A stretch of 64,000 bases of DNA from Ahaetulla prasina. Its lineage: Eukaryota; Chordata; Lepidosauria; Squamata; Colubridae. The notes under the pieces were generated by a model, which searched no databases, was not told the origin of the DNA, and was given only the letters and a program-made list of their open reading frames with translations. This document shows positions 35,289 to 46,001 of the stretch, piece by piece (the stretch's first letter is position 1; each line of letters starts with the position of its first letter). The position numbers were made by a program, and so were the translations under genes. The stretch lies in the NCBI RefSeq assembly GCF_028640845.1, contig NC_080540.1:276411524-276475523 (forward strand), given 5' to 3'.

Positions 35289-35978
35289 CAGGGGTGGTAT
35301 TCATTTACCTTCGCTATCAGTTCACAAATGCAAGCGCGCACATTCCATGCATGCACAAAGAGTCAAAAACATGACGTGATAACATCTGGGCGGGTGTCAT
35401 GTCCCACTCCTCCTCTGACGGCCGGGTCGGGGAAGTCCGTATCAAGCGTGCCTCTGCAGCTCTGCCAAAGTCCTATCAGAGTCCTCAGGGCAGGCAGGAA
35501 TCCAAGGTGTGACTTCAGCAATCCAGATTAGACTTTGCCTGACTCAGAGAATGCCAGAAAGCAGATCCTTTACATAGGCCATGGGGTGTGGCTCCATGAC
35601 AGCACTTATCCAGGCCTGCCCCTCCCTTCCTTTTGCTGACGTCACCTCTCCATTCTCCAGAAGCATGGATCTATCCATTGCATCGTTTCGTCTCCAGCTG
35701 TTGGTAATCCCAGCTCGCGGCTGGCTTCAGGCGCACATGCTATCGGAGGGAGGTTTGTTTGCTCGGTTTGTCTGGGCATGGTGCCAGGGCTGGGGGCTGG
35801 AGGCATGCCAGGACATTCTTCTGTACTATCAGTCTCTGGCTGAGATAGCAGGAGATGAGAGGGGCCCGGCTGTGGGGGGGGCGAGCGAGGCACAACAACG
35901 GGTGGGTGGGCAGAGCCTCATGCAGCCGCTACTATTGGTTTGCCCGAACCGGATAGAACCGGCTGAATACCACCACTG
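35289..35978. mobile_element. hAT-type MITE split by a probable solo LTR
   Basis: Inverted ends CAGGGGTGGTATTCA and TGAATACCACCACTG. Outer parts 35289-35394 and 35898-35978 join into one MITE. The putative 8-bp duplication (TATCATCT / TATCACTG) is only partly conserved. Confidence 0.65.
35395..35897. mobile_element. Probable solo LTR inside the hAT MITE
   Basis: The insert starts TGTCATGTCCC and ends GCACAACA, 503 bp, flanked by GCGGG and ACGGG (4 of 5 bases equal). GC-rich, with no reliable frame. The structure fits a retrovirus-like or Gypsy-like LTR; the family is not assigned. Confidence 0.55.
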
Positions 35979-36123
35979 TATCACTGCATCAACACCGAGG
36001 TCAGCAAAGCATGTAAGATTGCATTTACATGACATAACTTCTTGGCTAAGAGGAAAAACACTACATCAAAGTGGAACAACTAAGAATGAGTTTGAGTTAT
36101 TTTAGATACGAGTTGGGGACAAG

Positions 36124-37833
36124 GGGACCCGTGCCCCTCCTGGCTGGTGCTGGCCACTCAGGAGGTGACACGAGGCTGGCTCCAGGCGATTACGAGCGCT
36201 TCCTTGTTGGAGGGAGTCTTTCCCGCCGCCTTGAAAGAGGCGTGGTGAGGCCCCTCCTCAAGAAGCCTTCCCTGGACCCGGCTATTTTAGGTAATTATCG
36301 TCCGGTCTCCAACCTTCGCTTCGCGGCGAAGGTTGTAGAGAGTATGGTGGCATATCAGTTTCCCCTCCACCTGGAGGAAACTGTCTATCTAGACCCGTTC
36401 CAGTCCGGCTTCCGGCCCGGTTACAGCACTGAGACGGCTTTGGTCGCGTTGGTGGATGATCTCTGGAGGGCCAGGGATAGGGGTTGTTCCTCTGCCCTGG
36501 TCCTATTAGACCTCTCAGCGGCTTTTGATACCATCGACCATGGTATCCTGCTGCGCCGGTTGGAGGGACTGGGAGTGAGAGGCACCGTTTATCGGTGGTT
36601 CTCCTCCTATCTCTCCGACCGGTCGCAGACGGTGTTGACGGGGGGGCAGAGGTCGACCCCGCGGCGCCTCACTTGTGGGGTGCCGCAGGGGTCGATTCTC
36701 TCGCCCCTTCTGTTCAACATCTATATGAAGCCGCTGGGTGAGATCATCAGTGGCTTCGGTGTGAGGTACCAGCTGTACGCTGATGACACCCAGCTGTACT
36801 TTTCCACACCGGGCCACCCCAATGAAGCTATCGAAGTGCTGTCCCGGTGTTTGGAAGCCGTACGGGTCTGGATGGGGAGAAACAGGCTCAAGCTCAATCC
36901 CTCCAAGACGGAGTGGCTGTGGATGCCGGCATCCCGGTACAGTCAGCTGAGTCCACGGCTGACTGTTGGGAGCGAGTCATTGGCCCCGATGGAGAGGGTG
37001 CGCAACTTGGGCGTTCTCCTGGATGAACGGCTGTCTTTTGAAGACCACCTGACGGCCGTCTCCAGGAGAGCTTTCCACCAGGTTCGCCTGGTGCGCCAGC
37101 TGCGCCCCTTTCTAGACCGGGATGCCTTGTGCACAGTCACTCACGCCCTCGTGACGTCTCGTCTGGATTACTGCAATGCTCTCTACATGGGGCTCCCCTT
37201 GAGGGGCATCCGGAGGCTTCAGTTAGTCCAGAACGCGGCTGCGCGGGTGATAGAGGGGGCCCCTCGTGGCTCCCGCGTGACACCTATCCTGCGCAGACTG
37301 CACTGGCTACCTGTGGCCTTCCGGGTGCGCTTCAAGGTTTTGGTGAACGTCTTCAAAGCGCTCCATGGCATAGGGCCGGGCTATTTACGGGACCGCCTAC
37401 TGCTACCGAATACCTCCCACCGACCCGTGCGCTCTCACAGAGAGGGACTCCTCAGGGTGCCGTCGGCGCGTCAGTGTCGTCTGGCGACGCCCAGGGGAAG
37501 GGCCTTCTCTGTGGGGGCTCCCGCCCTCTGGAACGAACTCCCCCCGGGACTCCGTCAACTTCCGGACCTCCGAACCTTTCGTCGTGAGCTTAAAACGCAT
37601 TTATTCATCTGCGCAGGACTGGGTTAGTTTTTTAAATTTATGGGTTTTAATTGGGTTTTTATTATTTATTCCAAATTTTTAATTTCGGCCCAATTGAATA
37701 AGTTTTTTAATTGTATTTTAATTGTGTTTATATTGTAACGTTATTGTGTATTTTATTTGGCTGTGAACCGCCCTGAGTCCTTCGGGAGAAGGGCGGTATA
37801 GAAATTTAAATAATAAATAAATAAATAAATAAA
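36124..37833 (+). mobile_element. L2-like LINE copy D, 5'-truncated with open reverse transcriptase frame
   Basis: An uninterrupted frame to the stop at 37627 encodes the reverse transcriptase and C-terminal part of ORF2: [17 protein letters not shown], then LLDLSAAFDTIDH (catalytic Asp), [18 protein letters not shown] and [10 protein letters not shown] (YADD box), ending THLFICAGLG. The 3' UTR carries hairpin CCGCCCT/AGGGCGG around CCTTCGGG (37768-37796) and a tail of AAAT repeats. The start of the open frame before 36124 is flanking sequence. It lacks the endonuclease and so cannot move by itself. No stops in about 500 codons suggests a recent insertion. Confidence 0.9.
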
Positions 37834-38189
37834 GGTGAAGGTAACTTCATGGGGACATTGCAGTGGACAAAAAGGCTGCTGCGGGCATGTCTGTACCACA
37901 TTTATGTTCCAGTAGAGAAAGGTCCTTTAACTGGAGTATCTTTGTGACATTCAACATTCAAGAAACCTTCTCTGAAAGCTGAACCTATTCTAATCTACCC
38001 TAACCCCAAATCACAATACCAAAATGATCTAGTGTCAATAAATTCTGAGTAACCCTTTCCCAGGCTATTGTTGTCTTCCTTCCTCTGGTATTTTCTCACA
38101 GCTTTTCTATCATTTTTCATATTAGAAAAGAAATCTGTGAAAGGGGTAGAATTGTTGAGGATATATTATTTGGAGCTATATTATATTTA

Positions 38190-38377
38190 TTAAAATAATA
38201 TAATTAATATAATATAATATAATAAATATAATATAATATAATATAATATAATATAATATAATATAATATAATATAATATAATATAATATAATATAATATA
38301 ATATAATATAATATAATATAATATAATATAATATAATATAATATAATATAATATAATATAATATAATAATTATTATA
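38190..38377. repeat. (AATAT)n microsatellite
   Basis: About 180 bases of almost perfect AATAT pentamers, with a looser AT-rich edge on the left. Confidence 0.95.
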
Positions 38378-38390
38378 TTATATTTGGAGG

Positions 38391-38527
38391 TGGCTGGATG
38401 GAATCACTGAAGCAGTAGGCATGAGCTTAACTGGACTCCAGAGGATGGTAGAGGTCAGGAAGGCCTGGACGAACATTGTCCATGGGGGTGCGATGGGTTG
38501 GACACGACTTTGCAACTAACAACAACA
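38391..38527 (+). mobile_element. BovB (RTE) LINE 3' end fragment
   Basis: GGCTGGATGGAATCACTGAA, GACTCCAGAGGATGG, then TGGACACGACTTTGCAACTA with an AACAAC tail. The end matches the GGACACGACT...AACAAC terminus of BovB elements. Confidence 0.7.
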
Positions 38528-38617
38528 AACTTTGGAGCCTTCAGTCTGAAAGCTTTATTTCGCTGTATCATAAAATATGCCCATATTTTCTGAATTCCTC
38601 TTTGCCTCAAATTGTAC

Positions 38618-38685
38618 TGAAATTTTGGGCTCAATTGTGATCGCAAGTTGAGGCCTATCTGTAAGTCGAGGCCTACTTATATCAG
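38618..38685. mobile_element. Fragment of TA-type MITE end
   Basis: Two tandem versions of the terminal block (AAGTTGAGGCCTATCTGTA, AAGTCGAGGCCTACTTATA) from the family at 33528-34016. Confidence 0.55.
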
Positions 38686-39394
38686 TTAATTGCAAATTAA
38701 TATGTTATTTTTCAAGGACTGGAGAAAGATTTTAGGCTTTAGGGATTAAAAACTTATTTTGCTCCATCCTAATATCTTCTCTGTTGATTCCGTGTCCTTA
38801 TATTGCAAGTTGCCCAGAGCTAACTAGTGCGAGAAAAAATGGTGTAAAATAAAATGAATTCTACTAGAGTTTGTCAAAGAAATGAAAACAGAGAAACAGA
38901 ATATGGCATAAAATAGATTAGAATATTGACATGGAACACATTGTATACGTAATACACTATTGCTATTATCACATTTTGAATGCTGCTATTAATCCCAGGA
39001 GGTAACAAAATCAATATTTTCATTTTAATCGCCATCTGAAAGGTAACAATAGGCATCCATTTTTATTCTTCATCCCCACAATCCATACATACTTGCTATA
39101 TTACTTATAACTGGAATATACGATATCTGGTTCTCTTTTAAGAAATGGATTTGGATATGGAAAAAAATTATGTGAAATTCAATAAAAGCTTATTAAAATG
39201 GTTTGAACAGCTATTATTTACAGCTGAAAAAAAAAAGAGAGAAACCAGCACCCAGATGCTGTCACTGATTTTATATTATGATCGATTCATATTATCGATC
39301 TTAAAATCCCAGTTTAAACATCAACAACGTATATTTCATGATTCAAGAAACTTGTATAATATAACTTGTATAATATAAAAACTTTAAAAGGTTT

Positions 39395-39840
39395 TTTACA
39401 GTAAAACTTTTTGACATTGATCTTATCTTCTGCAACAACTCCAACTCAATTTATGGACTACAAATTAAAGAACCTTTTTCCAACAGTGACCACTGCAGGA
39501 TTGATTTTCGTCTCAATATATGTCCATACTTAAATCGTAATAACAATAGTATTCCCAGCTACGACTTCAAAAAAGCCAACTACGATCTTATAAACAACGA
39601 TCTTTCATTTCTGGACTGGCAAAATCTATTTGCAACCTGCACAACCGCTGAAGACCACTATAGAGTTTTTCTACTTGAAATCAATAAAGTCATTAAACTA
39701 TATGTACCACAAATGACCACCATGACCAGGAAAAGCAAACTACCCATACCAATAAAAAAGCTTCAATCAAAAAAAAAATCCCTCTGGAAAAGAAACAAAA
39801 AAGGCTGTGTAGCAAATTTCAAAATCCGCTACAAAAATAT
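39395..39840 (+). mobile_element. CR1/L3-like LINE, first segment (interrupted by LINE A)
   Basis: One frame encodes the end of the endonuclease and the linker: VKLFDIDLIFCNN, YGLQIKEPFSNSDHCRIDFR, LNICPYLNRNNN, SYDFKKANYDLINNDLSFLD, AEDHYRVFLLEINKVI and KKLQSKKKSLWKRNKKGC. It stops at the KIRYKN codons where LINE A begins, and continues at 42990. Confidence 0.85.
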
Positions 39841-42800
39841 ATTTTATTTATTTATTTATTTATTATTCACACTTTTATACCGCCCTATCTCCCTAGGGAC
39901 TCAGGGCGGTTTACAGCCATATACAAACATATATATATACAGAGTAAACCATTAATTTAAAAAACTTATTACATAGGCCGAATATTTAAAATAGAGATAT
40001 AAATAATAAAACCCGATTAAAACCAAATTTAAAATTTAAACATTTAAAAATTAAAAAATTCTAGTCCAGTCCTGCGCAGATAAATAGATGTGTCTTAAGC
40101 TCGCGGCGGAAGGTTCGAAGGTCAGGAAGTTGGCAAAGTCCTGGGGGAAGCTCGTTCCAGAGGGTGGGAGCCCCCACAGAAAAGGCCCTTCCCCTGGGTG
40201 TCGCCAGTCGGCACTGCCTGGCCGACGGCACCCTGAGGAGTCCCTCCCTGTGAGAGCGCACGGGTCGGTGAGAGGCATTCGGTGGCAGCAGATGGTCCCG
40301 TAAGTAGCCTGGCCCTATGCCATGGAGCGCTTTGAACATCATTACCAAAACCTTGAAGCGCACCCGGAAGGCCACAGGCAGCCAGTGCAGTCTGCGCAGG
40401 AGAGATGTTACGTGGGAGCCACGAGGGGCTCCCTCTATCACCTGCGCAGCCGCATTCTGAACTACCTGGAGTCTCCGGGTGCTCCTCAAGGGGAGCCCCA
40501 TGTAGAGAGCATTGCAGTAATCCAGACGAGATGTCACGAGAGCATGAGTGACCGTGCATAGGGCATCCCGATCTAGAAAGGGGCGCAACTGGCGAACCAG
40601 GCGAACCTGGTAAAAAGCTCTCCTGGAGACGGCCGTCCATCCAGGAGGACGCCCAAGTTGCGCACCCTCTCCATTGGGTCCAATGACTCGCCCCCAACAG
40701 TCAGCCGCGGCTGCAGCTGACTGTACCGGGATGCCGGCATCCACAGCCACTCCGTCTTGGAGGGATTGAGCTTGAGCCTGTTTCTCCCCATCCAGACCCG
40801 TACGGCTTCCAGACACCGGGACACTTCGATAGCTTCGTTGGGGTGGTCCGGTGTGGAAAAGTACAGCTGAGTGTCGTCAGCGTACAGCTGGTACCTCACA
40901 CCGAAACCACTGATGATCTCACCCAGCGGCTTCATGTAGATGTTGAATAAGAGGGGCGAGAGAATCGACCCCTGAGGCACCCCACAAGTGAAGCGTCTCG
41001 GGGCTGACCTCTGCCCCCCCGTCAACACCGTCTGCGACCGATCAGAGAGATAGGAGGAGAACCACCGATGAACGGTGCCTCCCACTCCCAATCCCTCCAA
41101 CCGGTGCAGCAGGATACCATGGTCGATGGTATCAAAAGCCGCTGAGAGGTCTAATAGGACCAAGGCAGAGGAATAACCCCTATCCCTGGCCCTCCAGAGA
41201 TCATCCACCAACGCGACCAAAGCTGTCTCAGTGCTGTAACCGGGCCGAAAACCGGACTGGAACAGGTCTAGATAGACGGTTTCCTCCAGGTACTGGGGTA
41301 GCCGACATGCCACCACACTCTCTACAACCTTCGCCGCGAAGCGAAGGTTGGAGACCGGACGATAATTACCTAAAACAGCTGGGTCCAGGGAAAGCTTCTT
41401 GAGGAGAGGCCTCACCACTGCCTCTTTCAAGGCGGCCGGAAAGACCCCCTCCAACAAGGAAGCATTCGTAATCCCCTGGAGCCAGCCTCGTGTCACCTCC
41501 TGTGCAGCCAGCACCAACCAGGAGGGACACGGGTCCAGTAAACATGTGGTGGCGTTCAACCTACCCAGCAACCTGTCCATGTCCTCGGGAGCCCCAGGGT
41601 CAAACTCATCCCAAATAGTCTCAACAAGACGGCTCTCTGACATCTCGCCCGGTTCTACCCAATTTTGGTCCAGACCGTCCCGAAGCTGAACGATTTTGTC
41701 GTATAGATAACCACTAAACTCCTCGGCACGTCCCTGCAACGGGTCATCCCGCTCCCCCTGTTGAAGGAGAGAGCGAGTTACCTGAAACAGGGCGGCCGGG
41801 CGGTTATCTGCCGACGCAATGAGGGAGGAGACGTAGCAACGTCTCACTTCCCTCATTGCCACTAGGTAGGTCCTAGTATAGGACCTAACTAGTGTCCGAT
41901 CAGCCTCCGAACGACTGGACCTCCAGGAACTCTCTAGGCGACTTCTCCGCCTGGGACAGAACCAACGTATTGGTTCCGTCTCCCTGCAGTGTTGAGTGGT
42001 GGTCAGAAAGTCCAGGCGAAGGAGGAAGTGATCTGACCATGACAAAGGTTTGATGACTAAAACCCTCAAATCCAGATCCTTCAACCACTGACCAGAGATG
42101 AAAATCAAATCCAGTGTGCCACCCCCACTGTGAGTAGGGCCATCAACTACTTGAGTCGGGTCCAAGGCCGTCATGGAAGCCGTGAACTCCCGAGCAACTG
42201 AAGATGACATGCCGGTCGATGGCAAGTTAAAGTCCCCCATGACAATAAGTCTGGGGGTCTCCTCCGCCACTCCAGCAAGCACCTCCAGGAGCTCGGGCAG
42301 GGCTGCTGCCATGCCGCAAGGAGCCAGGTACGTGACAAACAAGCCCATCTGACTTCTATGACCCCACCTCACAGAGAGGGATTCACACCCGGCAATCTGA
42401 GGTACAGTGGTCTCCCTCGGCTCCAGACTCTCTCTAATCACAACCGCCACCCCCCCACCTCTACCCTGGGCCCCCGGCTGATGGAATGCTTGGAAACCTG
42501 GTGGGCACATTTGAACAAGGGGCACGCCCCCTTCTGCGCCCAACCAGGTCTCCGTAACGCCCATAAGGTCCGCGGCACCCCCCTGGATAAGATCATAAAT
42601 CAGGGGGGCCTTATTGACCACGGACCATGCGTTGCACAGCATCAGCCGAAGGCCCGGACTCTGAGGGTCTTGACCATCCGGGAAACGGGAGAAGTCTGAG
42701 GGCTCGGGGTGCGCGATCGCCTGCAAACATCGAGCGCGCACCCCCATAGAACGATATGAGCCCCCACTTCTGCCATATCTGCCCCTCCCACTTACCGTAC

Positions 42801-42989
42801 AAATAAGACCACCTTCAACAAGCGGAACGCAACCCCCCCCGTGACCTTCGAACCTATTAACTTACCGCCGCGAGTACACGCAGGAACTGGACCCCCTCCC
42901 GACGGGCTTCCCCCAACACCCGCCCTTACCCTCCCACCCCTTAAAAATGCCCTATCTAAAAAACCCCAAAGGCTCTTTCTCTTCGCATG
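39841..42989 (-). mobile_element. L2-like LINE copy A, near full length, inserted in the CR1/L3-like LINE
   Basis: About 3.15 kb on the minus strand with 5' end GCATGCGAAGAGAAAGAGCC and an (AAAT)n 3' end. A 724-codon frame (42747-40573) holds an apurinic endonuclease domain (LRLMLCNAWSVVNKAP, GVTETWL, VMGDFNLPST, WSDHFLLRLDF) and a reverse transcriptase ([38 protein letters not shown]). A 25-bp deletion near 40640 shifts the frame; the C-terminus continues in another frame to 40061. Compared with copy C, about 70 residues between PRR and RRRLESS are missing in frame. Non-functional, but recently inserted. Confidence 0.9.
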
Positions 42990-44885
42990 CAACCAAATAA
43001 AAACTGAATGCACAAATTATCACACCAAGCAAGAAGAGAACCTTTTGCGCACAAATTCCAATCGTGCCTTTTATAATTTTGTGAACAATAAACTTAAAGA
43101 CTCAAGATCCATCCCACCACTAAAAGATTCTAACAACAAAGAATACAATGACAAAACAGTTAAAGCTAACCTCTTCAACAGTTTCTTTGGCTCAGTTTTT
43201 GTTAACAGCAATAACACATATCCGACATTCCATAAACGCACTAGCATTGAATATGATGACTTAACCCATATAGATTTCACAGAAGAAAACGTTGAAAAAG
43301 CTCTTCATAACTTGAAACCATCGCTATCTATTGGACCTGATGGACTATGCGCATACTTCTTAAAAAAACTTTCCACTAATATAGCAGAACCCCTTAGCAT
43401 AATCTTTGACAAAGCTTTCACAACCAGTTCCCTTCCCAAACTTTGGTCACTAGCCACAGTCATCCCTGTCTTCAAAAAAGGAGACCCCAGCTTAGTTGAA
43501 AATTACAGACCGATCTCTCTGTGCTGCGTCAACTGCAAAGTCATGGAATCAATCATCAACCAATCCATTACCTCACACTTAGAAACTAACAACTTACTCT
43601 CCAATAAACAATTTGGTTTCAGGAAAAAATTATCATGCAACTTACAACTTCTTCACTGTAAAAACATATGGACTACAAATCTCGATCAAGGCAAAACAAT
43701 AGATGCAATCTACATAGACTTCTGCAAAGCTTTTGACTCAGTAGTACACGATAAACTTCTCCTAAAACTAAAATCCTATGGCATTTCAGGACCCCTTCAC
43801 AAATGGATATCTGCATTTCTGTCCAACAGACAACAAGTGGTCAAAATTGGCAATGCTCTATCAAATCCTGTTCCTGTCAAGAGTGGCGTTCCTCAAGGCA
43901 GCGTCCTTGGACCAACACTCTTCATACTATACATTAATGATCTTTGTGACCATATCGCAAGTAATTGTGTTCTCTTTGCTGACGATGTCAAACTATTTAA
44001 CACCACAGACAATGCATCTATCATCCAAAAAGACCGTGATCATCTAACCACTTGGTCTAAAACTTGGCAACTCCAGATCTCAACCAGCAAATGCTCAGTC
44101 TTACATATTGGAAAAAAGAACCCAAACACTAAGTACATACTTGATGGACATTACCTTACAGATGACCCCCACCCCGTTAAAGACCTTGGAGTTTTCATGT
44201 CAAATGATCTAAGTGTCAAAGCCCACTGTAACTACATAGCAAAAAAGGCCCTAAGAGTTGTAAACCTAATCCTGCGTAGCTTCTTTTCCAAAAACACTAC
44301 ACTACTAACCAGAGCATATAAAACATTTGCTAGACCAATTCTAGAATACAGCTTGCCTGTTTGGAACCCTCACCACATCTCTGACATCAATACAATTGAG
44401 TGAGTCCAGAAATATTTTACAAGAAGAATTCTCCATTCCTCTGAAAACAACAAAATACCTTATCCCACCAGACTTGAAATCCTAGGCCTAGAAAACTTGG
44501 AACTCCGTCACCTTCAACAAGACCTAAGTTTAACTCATAGAATCATCTACTGTAATGTCCTTCCTGTTAAAGACTACTTCAGCTTTAATTGTAACAATAC
44601 AAGAGCAACCAACAGATTTAAACTTAATGTTAACCGCTTTAATCTAGATTGCAGAAAATATGACTTCTGTAACAGAATCATCAGCGCTTGGAATACTTTA
44701 CCTGACTCTGTGGTCTCTTCTCATAATCCTAAAAGCTTCAACCAAAAACTTTCTACTATTGACCTCACCCCATTCCTAAGAGGACCATAAGGGGCGTGCA
44801 TAAGCACACAAACGTGCCTACCCTTCCTGTCCTATTGTTTTTGTTTTTGTTTTCTTTTCTTTTCTTCTTCCTATATATTTTTAAA
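42990..44885 (+). mobile_element. CR1/L3-like LINE, second segment with reverse transcriptase
   Basis: The frame resumes with NQIKTECTNYHTKQEENLL and reads through GPDGLCAYFLKKL, NYRPISLCCVNCKVMES, YIDFCKAFDSVVHDKL, SGVPQGSVLGP and FADDVKLF (the FADD box) to PILEYSLPVWNPHHISD. A single in-frame TGA at 44401-44403 splits it from the last 130 codons, which end PFLRGP at 44790. The 3' UTR starts GGGGCGTGCATAAGC. Only this one stop was seen in the reverse transcriptase segment, so the copy is young. Confidence 0.88.
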
Positions 44886-46001
44886 ATGGAAAGCAGCATT
44901 TGAATATTTTCAATGAAAATGAATGAATTGACCAGTTATCTAATTTTAATGGAGTGCCTGAGAAACCGTTCTTGGCCCAACATCCCACAATGCAGGTATA
45001 ATCACAGAGGAAATATTTAGACCAGTAGTTCTCATCCTTATGAAGTCAGTAGAAAGGAATTCACACTAAATTCCAATGCTATTGGCAATGTTAGTAGAAA
45101 GATCATAGTCTAAGAACATCTGGGAGCTTAGAAATTGAGAACCATTGCATGAATCTTGGTGGTTACGTATCTATGAGGATGGGCCTCAAGAGATGACTAT
45201 AGCATGCAGAGAATTGATTAAGAAAAGGTCACCAGCGTAACCTTTTCTTGAGCCATTAAAAGTGAACACCAGCAACTTAAAGTGAATTTAGAAATAAAGG
45301 GTTGTGTGAGTGCAACCTCGTTAAAATAGGGCAATATGGTCAAAATGCTTAGCACTGAACAGCAACGAAACTATCACATTTTGTACCATTTGCATCTTCT
45401 GGACATTCTTCTATGGGGAATGCCTTCCAAGAATGTAATTTGGAGGTAACAAGGTCATGAAAGAGAAGATGCTAAGTAAGATAGCTGCCACCAGCCAAAT
45501 CAGGTAAAAGATCTCATCCTAACGTTCTTCAGATGAGATGATCTGCAATTAGCTGGAAATTTAGATGGTCTAAATCTAAATTTCCAGCTGTATGGCCAAC
45601 ACCATGCTTCCTGGGAAACTCATTATCCAACACATCTGACTCTAGTATAGGCATATCTAGTGTAATTGTTATACTCTACTATGACTGAATTAGAAGCATA
45701 GAAGTTAAGCTTATCTGGATTACTTTTGCTCCCTAGCAATAAAGATCAAAGAAATCTGTGGTGATTTACAAGATGAGTTCCTTAGACTGTGCTCAAGTAT
45801 ACAAGTAAGCTGCCTCAGTTATACGTTTCCATATGGAAAAGTGATTTTATATATTAATTATAACTTAATAGCTATTGCATTTATTGGCATAATAATCTAT
45901 ACAGTTTCAGGTTTAATGAATTGTTATTTTAGTAGCATCCCTACAGATGAGAGGGATGAGAAAACGATTAAAAATACATTTCCAACTACATGTCCAAAAT
46001 A
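44886..46001. other. Intron stretch, no family recognised
   Basis: Apart from the hairpin at 45551-45589, no exon or repeat was recognised. Confidence 0.5.
45551..45589. repeat. 16-bp perfect hairpin
   Basis: Arms AGCTGGAAATTTAGAT (45551-45566) and ATCTAAATTTCCAGCT (45574-45589) around a 7-base loop. Confidence 0.85.

Noticed and set aside
35581..36105. A 174-residue open frame
   Set aside because: It runs through a solo LTR, MITE sequence and flanking DNA. There are no motifs, and the boundaries of the transposons explain the GC content that keeps it open.
37129..37587. 152-residue plus-strand frame
   Set aside because: It is an alternative-frame shadow inside LINE copy D.
42841..42989. 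N-terminal part of the plus-strand frame that leads into the CR1/L3-like reverse transcriptase
   Set aside because: These codons are antisense sequence of the 5' end of LINE copy A that happens to stay open. The true outer LINE protein resumes at 42990.
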